Shown here: in pieces, positions 1 through 9,216 of the stretch
Position numbering within the stretch: the first letter of the stretch is position 1
Layout: the number at the start of each line of letters is the position of its first letter
DNA from: Rhodanobacter_A agri
GTDB lineage: Bacteria; Pseudomonadota; Gammaproteobacteria; Xanthomonadales; Rhodanobacteraceae
Direction of reading: 5' to 3'
NCBI RefSeq assembly: GCF_044904705.1
Contig: NZ_JADIKL010000004.1
Span: forward strand, 434,001 to 498,000
Length of the DNA: 64,000 nt
Made by a program: the position numbers and the translations under genes
The notes under the pieces: model-generated
Told to the model about the DNA's origin: nothing
Databases searched by the model: none
What the model saw: only the letters and a program-made list of their open reading frames with translations

Positions 1-102
1 AAGTGGACGTTAGCCATGATAGACGCCCCCCATGATTGTTCACGATGGCCCACAAAATCCCGACGAGTCCCTACCCAAAGCGCTTGCGTAACCTGGGGCG
101 TG

Positions 103-131
103 TTGACTACACGTGTAGCCACGGATTAGTG
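103..131 (+). promoter_or_regulatory. candidate promoter of the exported hydrolase gene
   Basis: A -35-like TTGACT (103-108) is followed after 17 bases by a weak -10-like TTAGTG (126-131). The -35 hexamer overlaps the first of two palindromes and the second lies just after the -10, the layout expected for a repressor-controlled promoter. The -10 match is poor, so this is an inference. Confidence 0.4.
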
Positions 132-148
132 TGGCTACACGTGTAGCC
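105..148. promoter_or_regulatory. twin palindromic operator, TetR-like
   Basis: Two nearly identical 16-bp palindromes, GACTACACGTGTAGCC (105-120) and GGCTACACGTGTAGCC (133-148), have centres 28 bp apart. The second is perfect. Short palindromes of this kind around an ACGTGT core are typical of TetR-family dimers. The regulator is not in the window and may lie upstream of base 1, read divergently. Confidence 0.6.
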
Positions 149-160
149 AAGGAGCGTGAG

Positions 161-1306
161 ATGCCAACACTAAGCAGGACGTGGGTAGCGGTTATCTTGG
201 GTATGGCCATCGTGCATACGGCTTCAGGGGCCACAGCTTGCTCGGCCACCGGCTCGACTTTCCAGACGGAAAGCACCAGCTACCACCGGCAATTTGTTTC
301 AGTGGCAGATGGAGTGCGGCTGGAAGTGCTCGATTGGGGCGGAACTGGGCGACCGCTAGTACTCTTGGCGGGGCTTGGCAATACGGCGCATGTGTTCGAT
401 TCGATTGCCCCGGAATTGGCGGGACATTTTCACGTTTATGGCATCACTAGACGCGGCTTCGGAGCATCGTCCGTGCCCAAGAACGGCTATGACGCCGATC
501 GGCTGGCCGATGATGTCATGGCGGTGGTCAAAGCACTCGATATCGATCGCCCCATCCTTGCCGGCCATTCGATCGCCGGCGAGGAATTGAGCGCGGCAGG
601 GACACGTTATCAAGGCAAAATTGCCGGACTGATCTACCTCGATGCCGCGCACGAATACGCGATCTACGATCAGGATCGCGGTGCCTATCATGCTGACTTG
701 AGTCATCTGTCCGCGCAGATTTCGCGCGTGCACGATCACCCGACAGACAAGTCGCAGATGACTAAGCTGTTGAATGAAGTCTCTGTGTTGCAACGGAGCC
801 TTGGGAACGAGCTTGCTGGGGTGGCGGCGGATGACGCCAGTACAACGGGGGCTCCGCCTTCCGATCCAACGCCCAAGCAACTGGCCAGTTTCCCGGCGTT
901 TCGTTGTTTCGTCTCTGCACAACTCGGGGGAGTCATCCCTGAAGACGAGATACGCCAGACGTTTGCGACAAGCGCCACGGGCGGCGTCGGAGAGCAGAAA
1001 ACACCGGCGTTCGTTTACAACGCCATCCTTGAAGGCGAAGAGCGCTTCCACGCGCCTAACGTTCCCATACTCACCATCGTCCCGGTCCCACGCGCGTCGG
1101 ATCTTCCAGTCGGCAGTGATGAGGCGAAGCGTCAAGCAGCGGATGCGATGCACACTCGAATGCAGGAGCAGGAAATCGCTACGCTCCAACGTCAACAGCC
1201 ATCAGCGAAGATCGTGCGAATACCGCACGGCCACCACTTCATATTCCTGTCGAATCCAGCCGAAGTGGTGAGCGCCATGATCAAGTTTGGGGAGCAGTTA
1301 CCTTAG
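161..1306 (+). CDS. exported alpha/beta hydrolase
   Basis: A 381-residue alpha/beta-fold hydrolase with an N-terminal signal peptide (hydrophobic stretch to about residue 25, then Cys). The nucleophile elbow is GHSIAG with Ser137, an oxyanion-type LLAGLGN motif precedes it, and the catalytic His lies in HGHHFIF near residue 358. The ATG at 161 is preferred because AAGGAG (149-154) sits 6 bases upstream; a GTG at 131 would put the start inside the operator palindrome. Substrate cannot be told from sequence; an esterase or lactonase role is likely. It stands alone, and the operator suggests induction by a small molecule. Confidence 0.85.
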   Translation: MPTLSRTWVAVILGMAIVHTASGATACSATGSTFQTESTSYHRQFVSVADGVRLEVLDWGGTGRPLVLLAGLGNTAHVFDSIAPELAGHFHVYGITRRGFGASSVPKNGYDADRLADDVMAVVKALDIDRPILAGHSIAGEELSAAGTRYQGKIAGLIYLDAAHEYAIYDQDRGAYHADLSHLSAQISRVHDHPTDKSQMTKLLNEVSVLQRSLGNELAGVAADDASTTGAPPSDPTPKQLASFPAFRCFVSAQLGGVIPEDEIRQTFATSATGGVGEQKTPAFVYNAILEGEERFHAPNVPILTIVPVPRASDLPVGSDEAKRQAADAMHTRMQEQEIATLQRQQPSAKIVRIPHGHHFIFLSNPAEVVSAMIKFGEQLP

Positions 1307-1581
1307 GTCTGCTCTTGGCCGGTTTCGGTCGATGGCCTCCCATGGGTCGAGATGCCGGCGCGCAGCGCATGACCCCATCCCGCAACTTGGTGCCTTGGTC
1401 AGCACCAGCGAGATGGTCAGGAGTTGCCGGAACGATGGTCAGCCATTGCCGGAATCCGCATCGTCACCTGAAAACGCGGTCTCTTCATTCCGTCCGTTCC
1501 CCTTGGGTGGAGAAGATCTGCGATCGGATCGAAAAGCAGCGGCGTTCCAACGAAACGGGCGTCGGCTGGAGCCGCCCGTCC

Positions 1582-3057
1582 TCAGTCCCGCAAGCTCACC
1601 GTCTGGCTCCTCCAGACGGCATCCTGATAGCGGTAAAACTGGCTCAGCGAGGACGGTTTGTCGGCCTGGCGGGTGGTGGCGAGGGAGGTCATGTCCATGA
1701 TCTCGAAGCGGTGGACGAAGCGGCCGTTCACCCGCGCCTCGCGCGCCACCAGCATCTGGCGGTCGCCGGGCACCCAGCCGGCGAATTCGATGTAGCCCAG
1801 CTGCGGGTCGTCGTCGGCGGGCGGCAGCACGTCGATCACCCATTGCGTGCCGACCACGTGGAACAGCCACAGCTCGCGCCAGCTGGTCATGGGTTGCACG
1901 GCCAGCGCCAGCGCGGTGCCGCCCGCATTGGCGCGCGCCGAGCCGGCCCATACCGTGCCATAGGTGCAGCGTTGGGCCAGCGGCGCCTTGGTGTCGTGCT
2001 TGCGGTCCAGCAGCTGGATGCAGGTCTCGCCGGGGCGGCCTGCCGTGGTGGCGATGTGCAGGTTGGTGCCCGCCTTGGGCACTGGCAGGGCCGCCCAGCG
2101 CGAGGCGCCCACGCGTATCGCCGCATCGTTGTAGTCGTCGCGGTCGCTTTCGACCAGCGCACGGGTGTCGACGGCCGCCAGTTCGTCGATGGCGCGCGAC
2201 GCGGCCTGCTGCGCCGGTTGCTGGCTGCGTGTGCGTTCGAAGGCGATCGCCGACCAGACCGAAGCCTCGCGCATGTGCAGACGATTCTGCACGTAGCGGG
2301 GCAGCGCTTCGCGCGGCACGCGGTCGAGCAGGTCGGCGCGCCAGCTGTCGAATGCCGCGAGTTGCACGGGCGGCAGGCCGGGGTCGATGCAGGCCGGGTC
2401 GGTAAGGGCCAGCGCGGCGGTGGCTTTCTGCATCGCGCTGGCGTTCATCGCCATCACGCGGCGGAAGGCATCGCCGTCGTAGCACAGCCTCACGCCATCG
2501 CCGCCGGTGATGCTGCGGATCGCGACGCCGTAGTCGGCCACCACTTCCAGTTGTCCGGACAGCGCCTGCTCCAGCGCCTTGGTGCGGTTCGTGGAGGCGC
2601 GCCGGGCCAGGCGTTCGGCCATCACGCCCAACGCGTCGAACGGCTCGGCATCGATGGCCTTGCCTGGCGCGGCCTTGAGATAGGCCGCGGTGTAGGCGAT
2701 ACCCAGCGCCTCGCTACCTGGCGCGTCGCGCAGGAAGCGCACGACGGCCAGCAGTTCCGGCGCATCGCCCGGTTGCATCGAGACGATGCGCACCCGGCTG
2801 GCGCGGACGAAGCCGGCGCGTTCGATGCGATGGTCGTAGACCTGCAAGTAGTCCAGTGTGCGCCCGCGCACCTCCAGGTTCTCGCCTTGCCACAACACCG
2901 CCTGCGGGGCCGCCGAGTGGCGCGCCTGCGCCCGCAGCGCGGTGCCGTCCTGGGTGACGATGGCCAGCGGGTTCGCGGGCGGCGCGGCGGGTTCGGTGGC
3001 GTGCGCCATGCCCATGCCGAGCAGCAGAGGCAGGGCGATCCAGGTCAGTGCCTTCAT
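1582..3057 (-). CDS. exported protein with SH3-like domain, partner of SPFH protein
   Basis: A 491-residue protein with a clear Sec signal peptide (MKALTWIALPLLLGMGMAHA). Residues about 30-95 read as an SH3-like (SH3b) module; the rest is unrecognised and contains no catalytic motif that I can name. Its ATG overlaps the stop codon of the upstream SPFH gene (ATGA, 3054-3057), so the two are translationally coupled and probably work together at the cell envelope. The family was not identified beyond the SH3-like part. Confidence 0.75.
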   Translation of the reverse strand: MKALTWIALPLLLGMGMAHATEPAAPPANPLAIVTQDGTALRAQARHSAAPQAVLWQGENLEVRGRTLDYLQVYDHRIERAGFVRASRVRIVSMQPGDAPELLAVVRFLRDAPGSEALGIAYTAAYLKAAPGKAIDAEPFDALGVMAERLARRASTNRTKALEQALSGQLEVVADYGVAIRSITGGDGVRLCYDGDAFRRVMAMNASAMQKATAALALTDPACIDPGLPPVQLAAFDSWRADLLDRVPREALPRYVQNRLHMREASVWSAIAFERTRSQQPAQQAASRAIDELAAVDTRALVESDRDDYNDAAIRVGASRWAALPVPKAGTNLHIATTAGRPGETCIQLLDRKHDTKAPLAQRCTYGTVWAGSARANAGGTALALAVQPMTSWRELWLFHVVGTQWVIDVLPPADDDPQLGYIEFAGWVPGDRQMLVAREARVNGRFVHRFEIMDMTSLATTRQADKPSSLSQFYRYQDAVWRSQTVSLRD

Positions 3058-4235
3058 GGTGCACTCCCGGAGGCATTCCCCGTCGCGGGGGCCGGGTGCG
3101 CGCCGTCGATCACGGCCTGGCCGATGAATCCGCCGGTGGCCGGCGGCGGCGCGATGATGACCGAGATCTTGTCGGACAGCTTGTCGGCCAGGGTCTTCTG
3201 GATCAGCAGCGGGTGCTTGTCGATCAGGGCGCCGTCGCGCGCGAGCTGCTCGCTGTTGACCTTGCCCAGCGTTTCCTGCCGGTAGGCATCGGCGTCGGCG
3301 AGCTTGCGGCGCGAGTCGGCCTCGCCGGCGGCTTCGATGCGCCGCGCCTCGGCGGTGCCCTTGGCGTTCTGGATGAGGGAGGCGCTCTGGGCCTGCGCCT
3401 CCAGTTCGCGCTGCTCGATCTGCTGGCGCTTGAACGGCAGCACGTGCTTCATCGCTTCTTCCTGGCCCTTGGCCGCGATGATCTGCTCGTCGGCGGCCGC
3501 CTCGGCCGCGGTGTCGCGCCGCGCCTTGTCGGCCTCGGCCTGCAGCTTCGACTCCTGCACCTGCTTCTCTTTCAGCTGCAAGGTGTACTGCATCTGCTGG
3601 GCTTCCAGCTCGGTGGCCAGCACCTTGTTCATGCCTTCGCGGTAGTCCGGCGGCAGGTCGACGTTGCCCATCATCACGTTGCGCAGCACGATGCCGTCGG
3701 CCGCCAGCATCGGCTTGAGCTCGCTCTCGATCAGCGTCTGGATCTCCTGCCGCCTGGTCGAGAAGATCTCGCGCACGGTGTAGCGCGTGAACACCTTGTA
3801 GATCACACCTTGCACCAGTGGCTCGACCAGGTCGCTGCCGACATCGTTGGGCAGCCCCTTGGCGACCCTGGGCAAGGTCTTCGGATCGATCGCGTAGCGG
3901 ATCGCCAGCTCCACGCCGATGGACAAGCCCTCTGACGACTGGAACGGTGCCGGGCCGTCGGCCTTGGCGCTGCGGGTGGGGCGATAGATCTCGTCCTGCA
4001 GCGGAAACCGGCGCAGGCTGTGGATGCCGGGAATCACCAGGCACGTGCCCTGGCCCACCTCGCTCACCGAGCCGGTCCACGCGTTCGTGCGGATGCCGAC
4101 CTGCTGTGGCCCGATGGTTTCGATGGGTGGATGGCGATACAAGCCGTAGCCTGCCAGGGCGAGGATCGCCAGGGCCAGGGTCTTGCGGTTGAGTACGCGT
4201 GTTGCTGCTTTGCCGAGCTTGCTCGACGTGTCCAT
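3054..4235 (-). CDS. SPFH/band 7 (prohibitin-like) membrane protein
   Basis: A 393-residue protein with one N-terminal membrane segment (about residues 19-33), an SPFH/band 7 domain (about 36-230) and a long Ala/Glu/Lys-rich coiled coil (about 215-330) followed by a Pro-rich tail. This is the stomatin/prohibitin arrangement: membrane-anchored scaffolds that oligomerise and organise membrane microdomains or proteases. A purine-rich GGGGG ribosome site precedes the ATG. It is first in a two-gene operon with a 4-bp ATGA overlap into the SH3-like protein, which suggests a fixed stoichiometry or complex between the two. Confidence 0.85.
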   Translation of the reverse strand: MDTSSKLGKAATRVLNRKTLALAILALAGYGLYRHPPIETIGPQQVGIRTNAWTGSVSEVGQGTCLVIPGIHSLRRFPLQDEIYRPTRSAKADGPAPFQSSEGLSIGVELAIRYAIDPKTLPRVAKGLPNDVGSDLVEPLVQGVIYKVFTRYTVREIFSTRRQEIQTLIESELKPMLAADGIVLRNVMMGNVDLPPDYREGMNKVLATELEAQQMQYTLQLKEKQVQESKLQAEADKARRDTAAEAAADEQIIAAKGQEEAMKHVLPFKRQQIEQRELEAQAQSASLIQNAKGTAEARRIEAAGEADSRRKLADADAYRQETLGKVNSEQLARDGALIDKHPLLIQKTLADKLSDKISVIIAPPPATGGFIGQAVIDGAHPAPATGNASGSAP

Positions 4236-4629
4236 CTTGATGCCGCCCCCTGCCGCATGGTTTCCATTGATGGCTCCGTCCCGTTGCGGGTCCGGAGCTG
4301 ACCTTCCATGGGTTCCGGGCGATTGCCGCCCGGAACCGTGGTTGGCGCTTATTAGGAAGCCAGAGGGAGCCGCGCGCGGGCCGGAGATGCGACATGCCGG
4401 GGAAGGGATGTGGCAACTTGCTGGCAGCGCGTGGGAGCGGGACGAAGGTCTCCAGCCAGGCCCTTAGGAGCGAAGGTAGGCCGTGGCTACCCAAGGGGCG
4501 GAAGCCGGTGACCTGCTCTTCGGTAAACCGCGTGCTGTCACCTGGATGCGATGCACTCCGTCCCCGTTGGGCCGTGTCCTAATATGGCTACCCATCACCT
4601 CACATTGATCGGCCCAGGCAGGGGGATAC
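4236..4629. other. intergenic region with one strong hairpin
   Basis: This 394-base divergent spacer between the SPFH operon and the DinB-like gene has no supported gene. It must hold both promoters. The only clear structure is the inverted repeat at 4311-4337. Confidence 0.6.
4311..4337. repeat. 11-bp perfect inverted repeat with 5-base loop
   Basis: GGTTCCGGGCG (4311-4321) and CGCCCGGAACC (4327-4337) flank the loop ATTGC. There is no T-run, so it is not a classical terminator for either strand. It lies 76-102 bases upstream of the SPFH start and may be an operator or a leader hairpin. Confidence 0.55.
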
Positions 4630-5136
4630 GTGGACATCTTGTCTGACACGGTGCGTTCCTTGGAAAGCGTTCCGGCACGACTCGATCTGCTCTATCGCAC
4701 GATGCCGGCGTCCTATTGGGACTGGAAACCGGCGTCCTGGGAGGCGTGTCCCGGCGAGGAGTTTTCATTCCGTGAGCATGCTTGCCACATGCTCGACTTT
4801 GACGCGCTGGTCTATCACGTTCGCATACGGCGAACACGCGACGAGCGCAACCCGAAGTTTGAGCGTGTTTTCGGCGACGAACTCGCTGCAAAGCGCCGGT
4901 ACTCTGAAATCCATCCGCTCGAAGCTATCGCGGATTTTGTGGCCGCCCGCAAGGCGACGGTGGCCACGATCAAAGCGCTCGACGACCTGCAACTTCAGCG
5001 CAAGGCTGACTTGGCGCAATACGGCGAGATCACCCTCGGTGGGCTGGTTCACCTGTTGTGCGATCACGATTCGCGCCATTTGGCCTGCATGCACTGGCTG
5101 CTGGCCAAGCTGGCATGCAGCGGCCATCCAGTCTGA
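4630..5136 (+). CDS. DinB-family protein
   Basis: A 168-residue four-helix DinB-like protein. Histidines in REHACHML and in the C-terminal CDHDSRHLACMHW match the usual three-His metal site of DinB/YfiT thiol-transferase-like proteins. The start is GTG (4630), supported by an AGGGGG ribosome site just upstream. DinB-like proteins are metal-dependent and often act in thiol-linked detoxification, but the substrate here is unknown. It is monocistronic as far as can be seen. Confidence 0.8.
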   Translation: MDILSDTVRSLESVPARLDLLYRTMPASYWDWKPASWEACPGEEFSFREHACHMLDFDALVYHVRIRRTRDERNPKFERVFGDELAAKRRYSEIHPLEAIADFVAARKATVATIKALDDLQLQRKADLAQYGEITLGGLVHLLCDHDSRHLACMHWLLAKLACSGHPV

Positions 5137-5210
5137 TTCGCGAGGATCAAGCCGATGCGCATCGGAAATAGAGGTCATGCGGTAGTGATACGTCCGATGC
5201 CTGGCGGCGA

Positions 5211-5266
5211 AAACCGGGGTCAGAGTGAACTTTCTAACCTCGAAAAGGGCACGCTGACCCGGTTTC
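5211..5266. repeat. REP-like imperfect inverted repeat
   Basis: The left arm AAACCGGGGTCAGAGTGAAC (5211-5230) is matched by the right arm GGCACGCTGACCCGGTTTC (5248-5266) with a few mismatches and one indel. Such GGTCAGAGTG palindromes occur in Xanthomonadales beside REP-associated Y1 transposases. A decayed transposase of that type lies at 12489-12785. Confidence 0.6.
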
Positions 5267-5328
5267 TCTTTCGTTGTCCTCGGCGCCAGGATTTGCGGCA
5301 CGTGGTGCATGGCCTCGGTTGAACAGCC

Positions 5329-6345
5329 TTACTTCGGTGCACGCTGCGTCATCCCCAGCGCCTGCATGACCGCCTTGGCCACCGCATCCGGTTGATCGAT
5401 CTGGATGTCATGCGAGGTATCCGCAACGTGCACCAGCGTGCCGTGGGAAGAGGTGGCGACGATCTGCGCCTGCGTCTGGGCCCGGGCTTCTTCCAGCCCT
5501 TTGCGGTCACGCGGCAGCGCATCGGCGTAGGTGTTGGCAGCGGACAGCACGATCAGGGGTGACGAGCCGTGCGTCTCCTGCTTTGACACCGGCGGCTTGA
5601 ACACCGCTGGATTGCTCTGGAGCACCGACAGCACGGTGTGCCAGTACGCCGGCTTCGACATCAAGGCCAGGTTCACCGCGTTGAGCTTGGCGCTGGCGTG
5701 CGGATCGGCCTCGCCGAGACACTGGCTCAAGTCCTTATTGGTGGACGGCAATGCGTGCTTTTCGGCGGCCGCTTCGCATTGGTGGAGAAACGCGAACCGC
5801 TGCACCGAGAGGGTGTCTTCATCCTTTTGCCAGCCGGGGGCGAACCGGCCGATGTCCTGCGCGGGCGGATCGATCAGCACCATCGCGCTCACGTCCGCCG
5901 GGTAGCGGCTCGCGTACTGCCGAACGATGTTGCTGCCCAGCGAATGCCCCACCATCACCAGCGGGGTCGCAAGGCTGGCGCGCTGGATCAGCGCGTGCAG
6001 ATCCGACACGTCGGCGTCGAGATTTCGCGGCAACGGCCCCTCGCTGCTGAAGCCGAAACCGGCCCGGTCGTATGCGCAGACGCGCGCGTGGGCGGCCAAC
6101 AGTGGCTGCACCTTGAACCAGGTGGAGGAATCGGCGAGCGCACCGGCCTCCAGCAGGACGGTCTGCGGCCCGCTGCCCGAACAGCGCAGATTGAGGATGC
6201 GGCCATGGCCAAGGTCGATCAGCTTCGCCGCCTGCGCATAGCTGTCCGGCATGCGCTGCGGCGTGGCGGTATGACTGGCTTCGGTGGCCGCGGCCTGGCC
6301 GAACATCACGGCCAGCAGCAAGGCGCCGCTCGCTTTCAGGTACAT
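5329..6345 (-). CDS. exported alpha/beta hydrolase
   Basis: A 338-residue alpha/beta hydrolase with a Sec signal peptide (MYLKASGALLLAVMFGQAAA). The nucleophile is Ser135 in GHSLGS, Asp is expected around IDPPAQD, and the catalytic His is in TSHDIQID near the C-terminus. The open frame extends further upstream, but the first Met followed by a signal peptide is at 6345; another Met at 6405 lacks a ribosome site. It probably acts on an ester in the periplasm. It is not closely similar to the hydrolase at 161-1306 outside the fold motifs. Confidence 0.85.
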   Translation of the reverse strand: MYLKASGALLLAVMFGQAAATEASHTATPQRMPDSYAQAAKLIDLGHGRILNLRCSGSGPQTVLLEAGALADSSTWFKVQPLLAAHARVCAYDRAGFGFSSEGPLPRNLDADVSDLHALIQRASLATPLVMVGHSLGSNIVRQYASRYPADVSAMVLIDPPAQDIGRFAPGWQKDEDTLSVQRFAFLHQCEAAAEKHALPSTNKDLSQCLGEADPHASAKLNAVNLALMSKPAYWHTVLSVLQSNPAVFKPPVSKQETHGSSPLIVLSAANTYADALPRDRKGLEEARAQTQAQIVATSSHGTLVHVADTSHDIQIDQPDAVAKAVMQALGMTQRAPK

Positions 6346-6808
6346 CCTGTTCAAGGCGTGTCTCCCGTCGATGGCCCGGACAGGGCGCCGGGCAGGCCTC
6401 TTCATCGACTTGAGGCGGCGCAGGAAGTTCAGGGCGCGGGTCACTTGGGCAAAACGGGGGCAAAACAGGGGGGCATTTTTCAGAAGTTCGACTCTGCCCT
6501 TGTTTTCTTTCGTGCAGGAGCGAGCGGATCGGTTTGCCGCGATCAGCCAATGGGTCGTCCGCGCACACGTTCGAATCGTCCCGGGCACCCTCGCTGAGCT
6601 GCTTTGTAAGCGGTTGACCTTGAAGCGCTGTGGCAATGATGATCGCGTGCGTCGCGAGACCATCAGGACGTTGCCGGCCGGACCGCTAGCGCCGCGGGGA
6701 GTCATGGTGAGGGGGGAATCAGTCGTGTGGGCGAAGCCTCCACGGCAGCTGCGCAGGCGCTGGTTGCGGCGGTTTGATCGGCACTATCACTACGGAACGG
6801 GGGATGCC

Positions 6809-8575
6809 ATGTCGACGGACAATATGGAAGAACGGCTTGCGGCGTTGGAAAGACGCCTTGCGCAGATCGAGGAACGTCTTGATGTGCGCTTTGTCTGGCC
6901 GCAATCGTCGCGCACGATGCCGCCCCCGCCGGAGTCGTCGCCAGGGCAGGCCCAGCAGGCATCGCCGCCGCCCCTGCAAGCGCCGCGGCCCCAGCAAGCC
7001 CATCCACAGGCACCTGCCGCGCCGTCGCCGGCTGCCCGGCCGGCCGTTGCGGCAAGAAGCGCATCGGCCCAGGCCGTACTGGCCCGCACACGGGCGGTAC
7101 CCGACAGCCCTTCGTTCGCTACGAGCATCCTGGGTTGGGGCGGCGCGGCGGCTTTCGTGCTGGCGGCGGCGTACCTGATACGCCTCGGTATCGACAGCGG
7201 CTGGCTGACGGCGCTGGTGCAGATCGCCGCGGCGGCGGCAGGGGGGCTGCTGCTGATCGTCGCGGGGCTTTGGTTGCGCGACGCCCATCCGCGCTACGCA
7301 GGCTACCTGCCGGCGTGCGGCATCGTGATTCTGTTCCTCGCGATCTATGGCGGGCATCTCTACTACGCGTTGATTTCGGCCAAGACGGCGACCTTGTTCG
7401 TCATCGGTGTCTGCGCCTTGTCGCTGTGGCTGTGCCGGGTCTTCGACAGCGAGCTGTATGCCTTGTTCGCGGTGGCGGGATCTTATTCCGCGCCCTTCCT
7501 GCTCGCCGGCGACGGGGGCTCCATCACCGACCTGGTGATCTACTACTCGGCCTGGAGCGTGGTGTTCAGCATCTACGCCATTTGGTGCGGGCGGCGCCTG
7601 ATCTACCTGCTAGCGCTCTATCTGGCGCTGATCGGGTTCGACGCGATCTGGCAGATGCATGCGCCGACGGAATGGATCGCCGGGCTCTCGTTCCAGACCG
7701 TGCAGTTCGTGATTTTCGGCATCGCCACGATGGTGTTCTCGGTACGCCGCCAGCAACCGTTGGACGAGGCGGTGGCGATGCTGCACCTGCCTCCGTTGCT
7801 GCTGTTCTATGTGCTGCAATACGTCGTGCTGGCCCAGCACGTGCCCGACCTGGCGCCATGGATTTCGTTCGCCAGCGTGGTGGCGGTGGGCTTGCTCTAC
7901 CTGATCGCGCGCCGGCTGTCGGATGCGCCGCTTCCGGGCGGCGAATGGTTGCTGTGGTGCTACCTCGCCGTGGTGCTGCTGCATGCGGGCTACCTGGAGG
8001 CATGGCCGAGCGACTGGGCGCCTTGGGCCAGCTTCATCCTGGTGCCCGTTGCGTTCTGGATCACGCTTAGGCGCGCGGGTGGGATCGGGCCGTTGTGGGC
8101 ATTGTGGACGGCGGTGGGTGCGATCTTCCTGCTCAACTATGTCCGCGTCGTCGTCGGTTTCAAGCTGGAGCAGGTGCCGGGACACACCATCCTGGCCATC
8201 GCCTATGCGGCGATGCTTTACCTGGGGTACGCCATGGTTTCGCGCAGGGAAGGCGGGCGCGAAACGCGCATGCTGCTGGTCTACGCCGGCCATGTCAGCG
8301 CGATGGCGGCCGCCGTGCACTTGCTCGATGCGGCCATCGTCGTCTCCACCGCCTGGGGATTGCTGGCGCTGGCCTGCCTGGGCATCTCGATGTGGAGGAG
8401 CGACCGGATGCTCGGCCAGTCCTCGCTGCTGGTGTTCGGCGCCACCGCGGGCAAGGTGCTGCTCTACGACCTGAGCGGCGCGCAGCCCCTGGCGCGCATC
8501 ATCAGCCTGGTGGTGCTGGGCGTGACGTTCTACATCGGCGGGATGTTCTACCAGCGTCTGACAGGGGCGCGGTGA
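6809..8575 (+). CDS. DUF2339 multi-spanning membrane protein
   Basis: A 588-residue protein. An N-terminal coiled coil (EERLAALERRLAQIEERL) is followed by a Pro/Ala/Gln-rich linker to about residue 95 and then by a long run of hydrophobic segments to the end, at least a dozen membrane spans. This order is characteristic of DUF2339 predicted membrane proteins, whose function is unknown. The ATG at 6809 follows a GGGGG ribosome site. The gene precedes the STM3941-like gene by 134 bases on the same strand. Confidence 0.85.
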   Translation: MSTDNMEERLAALERRLAQIEERLDVRFVWPQSSRTMPPPPESSPGQAQQASPPPLQAPRPQQAHPQAPAAPSPAARPAVAARSASAQAVLARTRAVPDSPSFATSILGWGGAAAFVLAAAYLIRLGIDSGWLTALVQIAAAAAGGLLLIVAGLWLRDAHPRYAGYLPACGIVILFLAIYGGHLYYALISAKTATLFVIGVCALSLWLCRVFDSELYALFAVAGSYSAPFLLAGDGGSITDLVIYYSAWSVVFSIYAIWCGRRLIYLLALYLALIGFDAIWQMHAPTEWIAGLSFQTVQFVIFGIATMVFSVRRQQPLDEAVAMLHLPPLLLFYVLQYVVLAQHVPDLAPWISFASVVAVGLLYLIARRLSDAPLPGGEWLLWCYLAVVLLHAGYLEAWPSDWAPWASFILVPVAFWITLRRAGGIGPLWALWTAVGAIFLLNYVRVVVGFKLEQVPGHTILAIAYAAMLYLGYAMVSRREGGRETRMLLVYAGHVSAMAAAVHLLDAAIVVSTAWGLLALACLGISMWRSDRMLGQSSLLVFGATAGKVLLYDLSGAQPLARIISLVVLGVTFYIGGMFYQRLTGAR

Positions 8576-8709
8576 TTGAGGCGGAGCAGGTAGTGGTTCC
8601 GACACGAGGAATTCCAGCGGTCGGTGCTATAAATCGTCCTGAGCTGGAGCAGGCCAGGGCAAGCCGAGAAGGCTGCCTCTGCTTTCGAGATGGATCGCAT
8701 GGGGGTTTG

Positions 8710-9216
8710 ATGAGCACGTGCATAGTTCGATGGTCGCTCTGGCGCAACGGGGTCGTAGCGCTGATTGGCGCAACGCTGACCGTGCTCGGCGCCATAGCGC
8801 TCTTTAGAAGCGCCCATGACCAGCGCGTCCTTTTTTTCGGCGTGCTGTTTTTCGGCCTTACCACGTTGTTGTTCGCTCGCCGGGCGCTTTATCGGAAACC
8901 CGTCTTGGTGATCGATGCGCAGGGCATGACCTTGCCACGGTGTGGACTGGTCCCTTGGGATGACATCGACAGAGTGGGTATGGCGCCAGGGCAAGCGGTC
9001 CTGATTTTTCCTAAGCGACCGGAAGCATGGCAAGCAAAGCTGCCGACCTTCTATGCCCTCATGTGGCGGCTGTTTCCAAAGCGACGCTGCTTAAGCGTAT
9101 CGCTGCAAAATGTGGATACGCCCACGCCAGCCATCTACGACGCCACGAAGTCGTATCTCGTGAACGAAAGCACGGGACAAGGTCTGCTGATACTTAAGCG
9201 GGGTGACTACGCGTAA
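8710..9216 (+). CDS. STM3941-like membrane-anchored protein
   Basis: A 168-residue protein with two membrane segments near the N-terminus (about residues 15-50), followed by a PH-like region with an LVIDAQGMTLPRCGLVPWDDI motif that resembles the STM3941 family. The ATG at 8710 has a GGGGG ribosome site 4 bases upstream. Function is unknown; family assignment rests on the membrane-hairpin plus WDDI pattern. Confidence 0.6.
   Translation: MSTCIVRWSLWRNGVVALIGATLTVLGAIALFRSAHDQRVLFFGVLFFGLTTLLFARRALYRKPVLVIDAQGMTLPRCGLVPWDDIDRVGMAPGQAVLIFPKRPEAWQAKLPTFYALMWRLFPKRRCLSVSLQNVDTPTPAIYDATKSYLVNESTGQGLLILKRGDYA

Noticed and set aside
1315..3285. Long plus-strand open frame opposite the SPFH/SH3-like operon
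   Set aside because: It lies antisense to two well-supported coupled genes, is rich in Arg, Gly and His, and has no ribosome site; a high-GC shadow frame.
4311..4337. Hairpin considered as a terminator
   Set aside because: No T-run on either strand and it lies between divergent genes, where a terminator is not expected; listed as a repeat.
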